Assembly (NCBI GenBank): GCA_028671895.1
Contig: CM053794.1
Span: forward strand, 38,394,501 to 38,458,500
DNA from: Oenanthe sinensis
Lineage: Eukaryota; Streptophyta; Magnoliopsida; Apiales; Apiaceae
Direction of reading: 5' to 3'
Length of the DNA stretch: 64,000 bases
Shown: positions 1 through 11,523 of the stretch, one piece after another
How the letters are laid out: each line of letters starts with the position of its first letter
Position numbering within the stretch: position 1 is the first letter of the stretch
Translations under genes and position numbers: made by a program
Notes under the pieces: model-generated
Told to the model about the DNA's origin: nothing
Database searches by the model: none
The model's input: the letters and a program-made list of their open reading frames with translations, nothing else

Positions 1-1229
1 GGGTATTTATTTTCTCATTCCTTTTATTTCTTTTTCCCTCTAATACATACACTCACTTTCATCATCTACATAAAATTATATTTTATATTAATTTCAAAAA
101 TAATAATATGCACAAAGTAATTAATTAAAAAATAATTATTTATTACATTTACGGATCAAAACCAAACATTAAAAACAATTCAGGCCCTTTCTTTCATTTC
201 TCTTTAATTCCATTTTTAAATCTCTTTCATTTTCTCCAATATAATCCAAATGCTCCCTTAGTGCTTTGTGAAACCAAGACAATGCCCACGTGGGAGCCAC
301 ACCTCATTACTTGCATTCCTCCCTCATTAGTGGGAGTAATTTTTTTGGTTACGCTAATTTTTAGAAAAAACTACTGCCCCCTCTGTCCATATTTACGTGT
401 TTATTTTAAAAAAATTACACATATTAAAAAAAAGTTGGTTGAATAAAATTTTCAAATGCATATCGCTAATTATTGTCTCTTGAAAAATAACAATTAAACT
501 AAGTTTTAAATAAGTCAAATTTTGAAAATAATCAACATAGTGATCATTTTGGAAGATTATCACTATATTTGTTTTAATAGAAATGGACATGTATTTAGGG
601 ACAAAATTTATTTTAATTGAAAGTGGACATGTAAAATTTATAATTTAATAATAATAATACATATGTTTTTTTATATTATTTTAAATTCCTTATTACATAT
701 AATATTATTATATATAGTTCTCAAGTATCAAATATATTATTTTTTTATTAAAAATATACATTATTTTATTTAAATAAAACCTCTAATAAGTTTATTATAT
801 ACATATATATATGATGTAATATAATTTAATCTTTAAATAAACACTTTATTTAATTTAAATATAATTATAAGTAAAATTTACCAAACATTCTTATCTAACT
901 TATAAATAATCATCCAAACACATTAATAAACTTATAAGTTATTAGTTACTTTTCACTTATCCTTATATAAGTTAAAAATAACTTATCTTAAAATTACTCA
1001 AACGGATCCACACTTTGCCAAAGATAAAAGTGGAAAAAAACTTATTAACCATACAAGTTACTTATAAGGTGTGTCAAACACCCACTATATTTGCTCGATT
1101 TTTTTTAAACATGTTGCAAAATAATGATTATTTTTTAAAAAAGTAATAATTTTTTTAACTAATATCATAATTCATAAACCAAAAGTTAAAAATAATAATT
1201 ACATGACAAAAATAGTTTTAAAAAATATA

Positions 1230-1500
1230 TACTCCCTCCATCTCTAATTAGTTGTCGATTTTGGGATTTTTTTTTTTCTCATTTTAGTTATTCATATCTC
1301 TAATCAATAGCATTTAATACAAAAATATGGTCATTTTCCACTAATAACCTCATTTATTTGTGATTTTCAATGTTGACTTTTTCACTATACTTATTAATTT
1401 AATATATTAATTATGAGTATGGAATTATGGATGAAAAATAAGCATAATATTTAAAGTTTATTAATACACATAAAATATTCAAAAAGAAGACAACTAATTA
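1230..1500. mobile_element. Stowaway/mariner-like MITE (degenerate)
   Basis: The left end reads TA then CTCCCTCC, the usual plant Stowaway terminus. Bases 1244-1255 (taattagttgtc) are the exact reverse complement of 1489-1500. The right outer terminus is eroded. It has no coding capacity, as expected of a non-autonomous element. The class call comes from the terminus. The exact right boundary is uncertain. Confidence 0.6.
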
Positions 1501-2258
1501 TAATATAAAATAATTAAATAATAATTATAATATGTAAATATGTAATAAAAACACTTTAAAATATGTACAATATAAATTATATAATTTTGAAAATACACAG
1601 ATAAAGGACATAGCACTACACAGTTTTTATTGCTTGCATCCTTTGCTAATTCGTCAATTAATGTGATGAAATTTGTTATTATGTAAAAACAAAGAAATTA
1701 TTTCATTATATATTATGCAACAGTTACAAATTAAAAAACTTAATATGTTCAACGAATTAATAAATTGATTGATTTTTATCAATGTAATGGTCATTTATTA
1801 ATCCATTAATCAAATTGATAGTCATTAATAATTTTATCATTTTTTAATTGAATAATTAATGGATTGATCAACTAATAAAGAATTATTATATTATTAAATT
1901 CTATCAATTTATTAATTGGTTTAATAAATTAATTATTTTTTTATATTAATACATATACTCTTTGGCGGAAAATTTTAAGCGAACAACCGGGCAATTGGGG
2001 CTTGAGACTTATCACTAAGGGGCAATTTAGGACCCAACTCGAAATCGATTCAAAAAATATGAAGTCGGGTTAAAGTTTTTCAGATTCGGGTCAATTTAGA
2101 ATTGACCTCAAAGATATCCAAAAAAATCGGGTCAATTTCAAGTTAACTCAGCCGAAATGATCCGAAATTATATATGTAAAATATAAATTAAATTTATTTA
2201 ATCTTAATTTATTATTTAAATATTATTAAAAATAATTAATTTATATTATTTATATTTA

Positions 2259-2723
2259 TTACTCCATCCATCCTCTTTTATTTGTCCCTTATGAAAAAAA
2301 ATACACATCTTAAGAAAACATTAATTACATAACTTGTTTCCATGACTATCCTTCATAATTGCATTAAACTATTTGTATATTTAAATTAGTCAAACACCGA
2401 AAATAGTAATATAAAAATATTATTTGGTAAAAGAGTTTGATTCTCCTGAAGGTGACCTCATGTTATTAGCCGAGGTTAAGACAATTGGTAATGTTATTTT
2501 AGGGATATTTTTTTGAATAGAGGGGTGGACGTCAATATTACAAAATTGTCATATGAGAAATCGTATTAAAAATCTTATAATCTCATGTAATTCATCTTGG
2601 GTGGCCTGAGACCCCTTTTCTCTTTGGTAAAATCTTTATAAAGTTGTTTTGAAAATAGAGAAGTACAAGTAATTATGGATAATTTTTTTTTAAAGGACAA
2701 CTAAAAGAAGGCGAAGGGGGTAA
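2259..2723. mobile_element. Mariner-like MITE carrying a nested insertion
   Basis: The terminal inverted repeats are 2259-2287 and 2695-2723, with 22 of 29 positions matching by eye. The left arm contains ACTCCATCCATCC and the right arm ends in a G-rich run. Inside, 2433-2622 is a separate insertion flanked by 10-bp direct repeats, listed separately. Without it the host MITE would be about 265 bp. Confidence 0.65.
2423..2632. mobile_element. Nested 190-bp insertion with 10-bp target duplication (possible Mutator-type MITE)
   Basis: TTTGGTAAAA occurs at 2423-2432 and again at 2623-2632, flanking a 190-bp segment. The segment begins GAGTTTGATTCTCC and its reverse complement begins GAGAAAAGGGGTCTC, so the ends are only weakly inverted. 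A 9-11 bp target duplication is typical of Mutator-like elements. The superfamily is inferred from duplication length. A SINE is the main alternative, but I see no A/B box or A-tail. Confidence 0.5.
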
Positions 2724-4174
2724 TAAATTATAATTATTTCAGATCAGAATCGGGTTACTCACAAATAATTTAGGTCGGGTTTGGATTAAATATTTTAATC
2801 CATTAAAATTTAGAATCAAATTTTAATTGCATTGAAATTACCGGAATCTGTCGATTCGAACCGAAACTCAAAATTACCGCCCAACTTACCGGTGTGTCAT
2901 GTGTGCGGTACATATATGCGGTATATATATGCATGCATTTATAATGATACACCTAAAATATTTTCAGTCACAATTCAATTCATGACAACACTGTAAAGAA
3001 TGCAGTTGCCACTGCACAACTACTTCTGTCTGGTTTCTTTTCAGGCTTTCACTCTACTAATAGTACTATAATACAACCATATGCACTTGTCATTTTCATC
3101 AGACCCATCAAACTTCATCATTTCTTTAACGAGCTTGATGACCCTAAATATGAATATCATGCCTATTTTTGTAAGTAGAAGCGGTGTGCATTATTATTAT
3201 TATTATTATAAAATTATCACTCAGTTTTTACATTGAAATATCTTATATTCTTATGTGAGTAACCAAGGTTATCCCTAGAGTCATTTTTCTCATCTTTAAT
3301 TCATCAATTAATATGATAGAGTTTATTGAAATATAATGCAGAAAAAATTAATTATTTTATTATAATTTATGCAACAATTACAAATCAAATAATTAATCCG
3401 TTCAACAATTTGATGAACTTTTATCGATACACAACAACCATTAATTAATCTGATAGTCATCAATAATTCTATTAAATTTTTACGGGATAATTAGGGAATT
3501 GATAAATTTTAATTTTATTAATGAAACAACAAAGAACTACTAAATTTCGTCAATTAATTAATTGAAAAATTAACTTACTTTTTACATTAACACATATGCT
3601 CTATAATACTTTACACTTTTATTTCATTCAATGTATTTTTAGCAAAATACTTTACTGTATTTATTCTTTTATAAATAAAGAATATAATTTTTATTTTTGA
3701 TGTGAATGTAAATCATTCATCCTTGCCTCACTTAAAATAAACTTTAAGAAATTTCATCTTATAATAAATAATTATTATCAACGAAAGTTAAGCGGTAACA
3801 AACTAACAATCATTTGAAAATTAATAAAAAATAAGTTGGAACAATCATCGACCTGTTGAGGCTGTTTCGAACCTATACCGTTGCACGTTGACCATGATAA
3901 ATCACATCCGTAATTCCGTATACTATCCCATTTTGACCTTATTACCCCTTACTGTACTAATCACTGGATGTCCGGTACGTTTTGTAGTTGTAAAAGTAAA
4001 ACTAATTGGACAAAAGAACAAGAGGACACAAATTTGGGAGTAAAATAAATATGATTACCACAAATGTTATTATGGACAGTAAAAAATAAAATTGCTACTC
4101 TTTTGATTACAGTAATAATTAATACTCCGTATATCACTCCTCTCTTTCTATGTTCAACCTCAAACTGCTTGTTT

Positions 4175-5506
4175 CTAGCAATCACTACTATAAACTGAAG
4201 AATCTAACTTGAACAAACATATATGCTTCATTAATGCAGCACGAAGATCCTCAACATTACTATTTCCACGTCTCATCACTGAGTGACTCGACAAAACAGC
4301 TGAGCTTAGTGAACTCGCTTCCGGGATTGACTCAGTTGACACCACAACTTTTATGTTGTTCGTTAACAAATCATTCCCCACCAGTTGGTTCAAAACCAGC
4401 GAGTCAGTTACCGAGTTCTTTCTCTTGTGTTGCATTGCAACTCGGACTATTTCGGTAACCATTGAGTTTGCTAGTCTTCGAATTCCCCGTGCTCCCCCGA
4501 ATATTATCGAAGGGGTAATAACGTCTTTTTGGTGATTTTTTCGCCCATGTTTGGCGGTAACGCTAGTGATTGTCGACAAGTAAACCGACTCGGGACTCTG
4601 ATTCTTGACTCGGCCGAGTGGATCACCGAGTATCAGCACATCTTTCACATCCACCAACATTACGTGTTTAAATTTACGTCTAAGTCGGCCTAAAAGTAAC
4701 GTATAACAAGCCCATCTTCTCAAATTCAACGGAACGTGGTCAATAAACCCAGCCAACGAGTTTTCCGGGTCCAGCTCGTCAACTTCAAACCCAACAACCG
4801 AACCATAACTCAACTGAGTCAACTCGGTCTCATTTTCCCCAGTAAAATTCCCACTACGAAATCTCCTCCCCCATATTGTCTCCCCGCTCCCATTCATCTT
4901 CTCCCTCGATTTCACAAAATGAGTCACATCAAAACTCGCTTCCAACTCACGACTCTCCTGGAACCGAGTAATGAGTTGAAGAAACGAGTCATTCTCTTGG
5001 CGTATCACATAATCATAAACATTTGATTTACCTGAAGGAAAAATAAACAAGAGGTCCGATCTCGAGGTGAGTGAAGCCCTATGCACGAGTCTCAAGAAAA
5101 GCCCAAGCTCCGTTATAGAAACCGAGTCCATTACATGACAAATAATCAAGTTGTTCATAGCTCTACTCCCTCTAGTATACAATCTCCCCATTCCCTGAAA
5201 CGCGTGTATAGTTTCGCGTTCAGGAATGGGCTTGGGCCTGGGATTGTACAATTTAATAGAAGTGAGTTGCCGGCGCGGGAAATTGGACGGAGTGGCAGTG
5301 GGCTCGAAAGTGGAGAGAGTAAAAACAAGTAAAGAGAAGAAAACAAGCAAAGCGCATATAGAAATAGTGGACTGGGCTTTAGAAATAAGATGGACTGAAT
5401 TGGTTCGCCGGAGAAGAGTGTTGAGTGTTACAGAGGGCTTCAACTTCTTCTTCTTGTTGTTATCTTCTTCTTCTTCTTCGGGAAAGAAAATGAGAAAAAA
5501 GCCCAT
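4175..5506 (-). CDS. Membrane-anchored plant protein, glycosyltransferase-like (DUF7780-like)
   Basis: A single uninterrupted frame encodes 443 residues. The N-terminus is an acidic run (about residues 10-14) followed by lysines, then one hydrophobic segment at about 46-66. This is a type II anchor typical of Golgi enzymes. The lumenal part contains LIICHVMDSV, a region resembling the core of nucleotide-sugar transferases (FKHVMLVDVKDVLILGDPL, around residue 290), and several NxS/T sites. It resembles an uncharacterised plant-specific, usually intronless family. I believe this is DUF7780, but that name is from memory. The enzymatic activity is inference. The start is the only in-frame ATG before the anchor. 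The acidic tract is coded by a TTC repeat on the + strand (5464-5479). No close neighbour suggests a pathway. Confidence 0.7.
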   Translation of the reverse strand: MGFFLIFFPEEEEEDNNKKKKLKPSVTLNTLLRRTNSVHLISKAQSTISICALLVFFSLLVFTLSTFEPTATPSNFPRRQLTSIKLYNPRPKPIPERETIHAFQGMGRLYTRGSRAMNNLIICHVMDSVSITELGLFLRLVHRASLTSRSDLLFIFPSGKSNVYDYVIRQENDSFLQLITRFQESRELEASFDVTHFVKSREKMNGSGETIWGRRFRSGNFTGENETELTQLSYGSVVGFEVDELDPENSLAGFIDHVPLNLRRWACYTLLLGRLRRKFKHVMLVDVKDVLILGDPLGRVKNQSPESVYLSTITSVTAKHGRKNHQKDVITPSIIFGGARGIRRLANSMVTEIVRVAMQHKRKNSVTDSLVLNQLVGNDLLTNNIKVVVSTESIPEASSLSSAVLSSHSVMRRGNSNVEDLRAALMKHICLFKLDSSVYSSDC

Positions 5507-6168
5507 TGCTCAGATCTCGGGTGCTGCGGTGGTGGATGATTATGATGATGTGAAAAGCATAAGATAGATATGTATAAAGATATACTCTATATGAATGTGT
5601 GTATTATATCAGCAGTTTTGTTTGGTTGGTAGTTTGAGCATTAGCTGGACACCCCCGTCTAGTGTGTGTGTGTATTTGTTACATAGTTACATGGATGGAG
5701 TTGAAAATATTTGGCATGTTTTCTAATTATTGTGCTGGCTTTGCTTCCACTTTCTATATTGCCTCATCGTGCTCTTTATTTAAAGGTTACTTGCCTCCTG
5801 TTAGTTTACTATAGTACTATCTCATGGTGTTTTATTTTATCTTTACTCGTTTTGTTTTGTTTTTAAAATTATGGTAATTTGGTTAAATATTTGGCGGTCA
5901 ATTTGTTATGCAGTTTTTTTTTCAGAATTTGTTTTGCAGTTTGATTTGATAGGATAACAGAAACTTGTGAGTGCACGGATAATTTATTTACTTTACCTAA
6001 GATTAAGGATCAATTAAGAAGAGTAATTGGGTAGGATCACAATCATTGATTTACATTAAATGTCATGTGTACTTGTGTCCCTTTTATGTCTTTCTTTTTG
6101 CAGTTTCCTTGATGTTTCTTTTTCACTGTCCGTAATATATTTAATTTGTCAACTTACAAAAGGTTTTC

Positions 6169-6169
<1 letters not shown>

Positions 6170-6228
<59 letters not shown>
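6170..6228. repeat. (ATT)n microsatellite
   Basis: An uninterrupted run of about 19 ATT/TTA trinucleotides. Long perfect runs of this kind are usually length-polymorphic. Confidence 0.95.
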
Positions 6229-7365
6229 GTTAAATAAAAATAATAATTTATTAAAGACACTGCGGACGCACGGATGAATTTACTGCAATACATCAAAGTC
6301 ATGGGAGGTGGACAATAATAATCAATAAAAAAACAGACACACAATATGATAAATGTGAACCTCATAAAGAAAAAAGGTGTTAGTAAATAAATAGGTTCTC
6401 AAAAGGTGTCGGTGGTGCAAAAAGGATAGGCTCCTGTTTATTATTCTGTTTATGTGAAGGAGAGAGATTTTAATTATTTTTTCAAAGGCATAAATTTTTA
6501 TGGAAATTGACATGTCATCGGGATGGAGTTATTCTATATATTTTTCTAATTTGTTTGTAGGGTTGTTTTTATGATACGCGCTGTTGATTTGAAAATGATT
6601 GGGTTGAAGAGGAAATGTGGTTATTCTCCACAACCGATCAACAATGCGGAGTAGTAGTAGTAGTAGGCTGCTCATAAATTACACAATTCATCCTTCCATT
6701 TTCTGTGGTTGGTGGTGGTGGTGACGGACGTGCCCCATTTTCTTACTGTCCACTCCTAAATTGTATGTTTCAACACTTTGATTTTTCCAAGTCAAATATT
6801 TTTAATATAATATGTTACTCTCGACTTTATTCCTTCTTATTTTGCGGTCTGTGTTTGAAGTTTTACGAATTCGAGAAAATATAAAGATGTTATATAATGT
6901 GACTTTGTTAAAGTGATAACTTTAACGGCCTGTGAAAATAAAGAGGGAAACCAATTGCTGGACAGGGTAGTGTGACTCAAGAGAAAAAAGATGTTTGATT
7001 TGTTATTAATGAGTTGGATAAGTAAAAAATGAAATTTCAAATTTTTAACAATTTAATTGTATAAAATAATTAAACCATATTTCTTATAGTTTTTAAAATT
7101 TTATATCATTTTCACTCCTAATTTTCATTCCATCGACAATTCAAACATCTCCGAAATGCATTATTATTTTAGTTGTGATTATATGATTGATCTAATATTC
7201 TTGGATAAAAGACAGAGAAATTGGATCAGAAGTTTCTCGTATGGGACATGTGGTCGCTGTTGATATTATACAGACAAGTGGCCATAAGAGTCCGTTTATA
7301 TTACCCCTACATTCTTTGTCCAACACTATTTATGTATAATAATTTTTAGTGAATCAATCATTAAT

Positions 7366-7368
<3 letters not shown>

Positions 7369-7417
<49 letters not shown>
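7369..7417. repeat. (TA)n microsatellite
   Basis: About 24 uninterrupted TA dinucleotides in intergenic DNA. The tract is self-complementary and can extrude a hairpin. Confidence 0.95.
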
Positions 7418-7421
<4 letters not shown>

Positions 7422-8661
7422 GCAGCAATCATATATTATTATTATTAGATTTTAACAAGTGCGATGCACATATATTTAATTTAAAATTACTAATATTTTT
7501 ATAATTTTAAAATGTCTTAATATACTATAATTATATTAATTTTTTAACGTATTTAAATTATATATTTTTACATCAATCGAATTAAATATAAATAATATTA
7601 TTAATATATAAATTCATAAAATTTTGTGATTCAAAATATTATGAACATGGTTTTTTAATATATCAAACATGTGTTTAATATATTTAATATTATACATATT
7701 AGATTTAAATATATATATTTATAAAATTTCTATTATATTTATTTTATATAAAATTGAATAGATATTATAATATACGAGATATAATATACATGTATCTGTT
7801 AATAATATGATAATATAATTATTCATTTGAATAAGTTTTTTTATGTTATTAGATTTGCGGTAGTATAGTATTAATTACAATTTATAAATAATTATATAAT
7901 ATATATAATTTAAATCTTGCATCAATAAATGATAGATGTTACAATATTGTTAATGAGATTTAAACATTAAGTTAATATTAAAAAAATAAAACAATACATA
8001 ACAATTATCGTCATAATAATTTTTGCATCCCACTTTTTTATACTAATATATGACAAGTTATTTATTGAACCAGACATATTACCCCATATTAATACTTAAG
8101 GTGTGTTATGCCAATTCAATCTGTGTAATAATATTCTTTTAAAGATATAAATGAATTTTAATTATAAAAATAGTTAACAGTAGTTCTCGGTTATTAAAAA
8201 TTAATTTAATATAATTTTCTCATATATAAATTGATTAAATTTAAAAATACATTAATATTTATTAGTTTATATTGCTTTTAATTTTAATTTTAATTTGATT
8301 TATTTTATTTATCAAATATCATGATTCAAAGTATGTGATAACATGTTTTTGATATAGTATTATATATAATATAGTAACAAAATAGAATGTGTATTTAATA
8401 TCTTAGACTAAGGTTGAACTCGTAGATGGGGAATTCAAATAATTATTAAAAAAAATAATTTCTTCAATTCGATCCAAACCAATTGATTAATAAGGTCTCT
8501 GAGTTCTCAATATAATAATTTATCCGGTAAGTTATCATAATATCTTATATAATATATTAAATATTTTTATATAAAAAATTTGGATCAGAAAAACTTTAAT
8601 CCCCCCTCTCAAGGAAAATTCACTGTCTCTCTCCATCTCTCTGTATGTAAAACCTTAATAT

Positions 8662-8968
8662 TATATCTACAATAATCTAATAATAATACATAATAATATA
8701 TGATATATGATATGTCTATATATAAATGTAATATAAAAGTATTTTAATATTTTAAAATCAATTATAAAAAATTTCCTAAATGTAATAGAATTCTTTGATA
8801 AAATACTATATCTACAATAATCTAATAATAATACATAATAATATATGATATATGATATGTCTGTATATAAATCTAATATGAAAATTATTTTAATATTTTT
8901 TTGATAGAAAATATTTTAAATCAATTATAAAAAAATTTCCTAAACAGAATAGAATTCTTTGATAAAAA
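8662..8968. repeat. Two-copy 145-bp tandem repeat
   Basis: The sequence from tatatctacaataatc to ttctttgataaa occurs twice in a row, starting at 8662 and 8807 (period 145). The copies are nearly identical for their first about 80 bases. The second has a short internal insertion (ttttttgatagaaaat-type). It shows no coding potential. Confidence 0.85.
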
Positions 8969-9572
8969 TTCGTAACCACCTTAGAATTAAATATAATTTA
9001 TTAAACTTCGCGTGAGCTGTAAAATCATCTAATTCTGATTTCTGAAACTGAAAATATGACCCAAATAATGTCTGCCGGGTATGTAACGCAATAATTACAA
9101 TTTTTCTTTCTAATCTAACTCCAAAACAATTCTTTTAAATTCAAATTTATATATTACTAAGATATGTAATAGAGTTTGAGTTATATTTTGAAGCGAAGTA
9201 AGAAAAATTACAATTAATAATTATAACTTATAAATAATTAGTATATAATATTATGTAGTTACAAAGAATCAAACATTTGACCACTGTTAATATTTGGATA
9301 ACATCCTCTTACTCATCTTATATATATATAAGATATAATATGTTGATCCTCACCGATTCTACCCCACTTTACATCAACAAATAATAATTGCTTGTATAAT
9401 CCAAAACCACTCCCACTTAAAACGAGTTACTAACCTTTTTCCTTTACTTAATTTTTAATTGTTAGCATGTGTTAAGGAGCTTGAATAGAATGTTTAGTAG
9501 ATTAATTATTGTATTTTTAACTTTCACACCTCACCATCAACGACTCAATTCATTCTTATCCCCCGTCAAAAC

Positions 9573-9716
9573 CAGTTTGGGCCCTTGGCCCTTATATGTG
9601 TAATACTATTATATAATGTTTTAATAAACTGCACCAAAACTAGTGCCGGCCCAATAAAATGTTGATAAAAGAATAGTAGATCAAGAGTGAATTTATTATA
9701 TTTCTTGTTGGGCCCA
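9573..9716. promoter_or_regulatory. Site II-type (TGGGCC/GGCCCA) promoter cluster
   Basis: TGGGCC at 9578-9583, GGCCCA at 9648-9653 and palindromic TGGGCCCA at 9709-9716 lie just upstream of the presumed first exon of the RRP43-like gene. Site II elements are common in plant promoters of growth-related housekeeping genes. The function here is inferred from motif and position. Confidence 0.5.
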
Positions 9717-11523
9717 ATTTATGGAGCCCAACTTTAGTAGCGGGAAGCCCTACTTAACTACGTGCTTCACCACTTTGCCCTTCTTCTCCAGCGAGTTTGT
9801 ACTAAATTTCATCAAATTATATATTACTCATCTCAGGTATGGAACTTGCTTCTTAATCTTAATAAAGGTGTCATATTTCTTCACTCATGTGTTAAAGATT
9901 GTATATAACTTTTTGTGTATTTATACGAGGTAAATACATGTATGTATATTTTTGCAAGATTTTGCATTGTGCAATTTGTCATTATTCATGATTATATCGA
10001 GAATTTCATGCTCCGGGTTTGATATTGTACGGCTAAGTTAGTAGAATTGTCAGTTTTATTGAGTAATTAGGTAAAGTTATGATTTTTGGTTTTAGCTAAG
10101 AGTAGTAATATCTGTACAGTGAACACATATGTTAGAATTGTAGGGCTAAGTTTGTAGAATTGTCAGTTTTATATGTATTCGCAAGAATTGCATGTGTTTT
10201 AAGGAAATGTGTGTATGTGTGCGCAAGTGTGTAGGAACTGTGCGGTTTGCATCGAAATAAATTTGGCAAATCACATGAAACACACATGTATCACAACATG
10301 AATCTTTCTCCCGGCTTTTGAATTTAACTATCAAGGGCATGTTATTTATAAGAATCATAACATAGAAGGAATGATATCACCAAAGGGATAGAGTTGGAAG
10401 TTTTGAACAAACTTAAATGTAAAAGTTATTATTTAGTATGTACTATGGAAGAGTGGATAAAATGAGATCATGCAAATTTTAGATGACGAGGTTTGTGAAA
10501 GAAATGATTGGGAATTTGGACTGAACATCCAACCTTAATTGGTGTTATTGACCTCTAGTTTAGTCTATATAGATATATTGAAGAAAATAATGAAATTTAC
10601 AAATATTTATACACAAATTAGCTCGAATTTTATTCCAACCAACCAAATGGACCGTAATATTGGTGTTATTTGTACATCATGGTTTGGTATATGGTAGTAC
10701 AATGCCTATACCAGGGAGTAGATTGTGTATGTTGGCGAATCTTAAGAATCTGCAAGTCATATGGTACAACAGAAGCAAGTTTTAGTTTTTCAATTTGAGG
10801 CTTATTATCTTAACTGTATAACTGTATTAAATTAAATTTTAATCTTTAATTAATTTGATGCCTTAGAATGAACATTTATGGAACCATATGTTGGGATATA
10901 TGATAGAGGTTATAAAGAGATACAATTGTAATAAGCGAAGTATTTTCCAATAAGAAAAGAAGGGATTTTGTAATTTATGAAGTATTATCATCGAGTCCTA
11001 AAGGTGTTACTACACGTAAAACCTATAGATAATAGCTCTACACAAAAAACTTAGATAATAGTACGATACGGGCAAATCTGGATCCAACTATTTGTCTAAA
11101 TTCAAGTGACGATTCTGGCACAAAATGTTGAAATGTGGCCTGTTTTACGTTGCCCAACTTATGTTATGTCAGGGGCTGAGGACCATCTCCTGCATTCCAT
11201 AATATTATCTTGTGTTTTGGTTATAGGTTTAGAGATAGATCTGTAATGCAAGACAATATAGCGACATTACAATAAGGATTTTTAACGTTTAACATATAAT
11301 ATTTGTGGAATATTATCATGGCATTACTACCACATGTCTATACTCTGTTAGATATATGTTTGCAAAATAAATGTTCTTTACAGCTGTTATATTTGCAGTG
11401 TGTTTTTTAAATTGGATGGCGGGACGGGATTATCAGTTCCCATACTCTTCTTCATCTGACATTCACATTTTTTAGTGCTTTTTAGTTAACATACTGATGT
11501 TTTGGCAGTGCAAATTTAATATA

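Larger units (their letters stand above)
1..3960. other. Gene-free AT-rich DNA with MITEs
   Basis: No reading frame over about 75 codons resembles a protein. The stretch is strongly AT-rich and holds several decayed transposable-element pieces. Two mariner-type MITEs at 1230-1500 and 2259-2723 are listed separately. A third possible one starts near 371 with the plant mariner-like CCCCTCTGTCC end and has an inverted GGACATGTA end near 585-635. Around 1970-2160 there is degenerate non-coding repeat sequence with repeated cgggtcaatttt-like words. I see no exons here. Confidence 0.7.
5507..9560. other. AT-rich intergenic spacer
   Basis: No credible coding region. It contains the presumed promoter of the gene ending at 5506, an (ATT)n tract (6170-6228), a (TA)n tract (7369-7417) and a 145-bp tandem duplication (8662-8968). 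Base composition between 7400 and 9000 is extremely AT-rich. No transposon with intact ends was recognised. Confidence 0.6.

Noticed and set aside
880..1085. hAT-like MITE suggested by repeated AACTTATAAGTTA words and GTGTGTCAAACACC
   Set aside because: No matching terminal inverted repeats or target duplication could be aligned.
5226..5567. Plus-strand frame over the start of the 4175-5506 gene
   Set aside because: Antisense shadow. Its poly-Ser/Phe stretch is the complement of the acidic tract.
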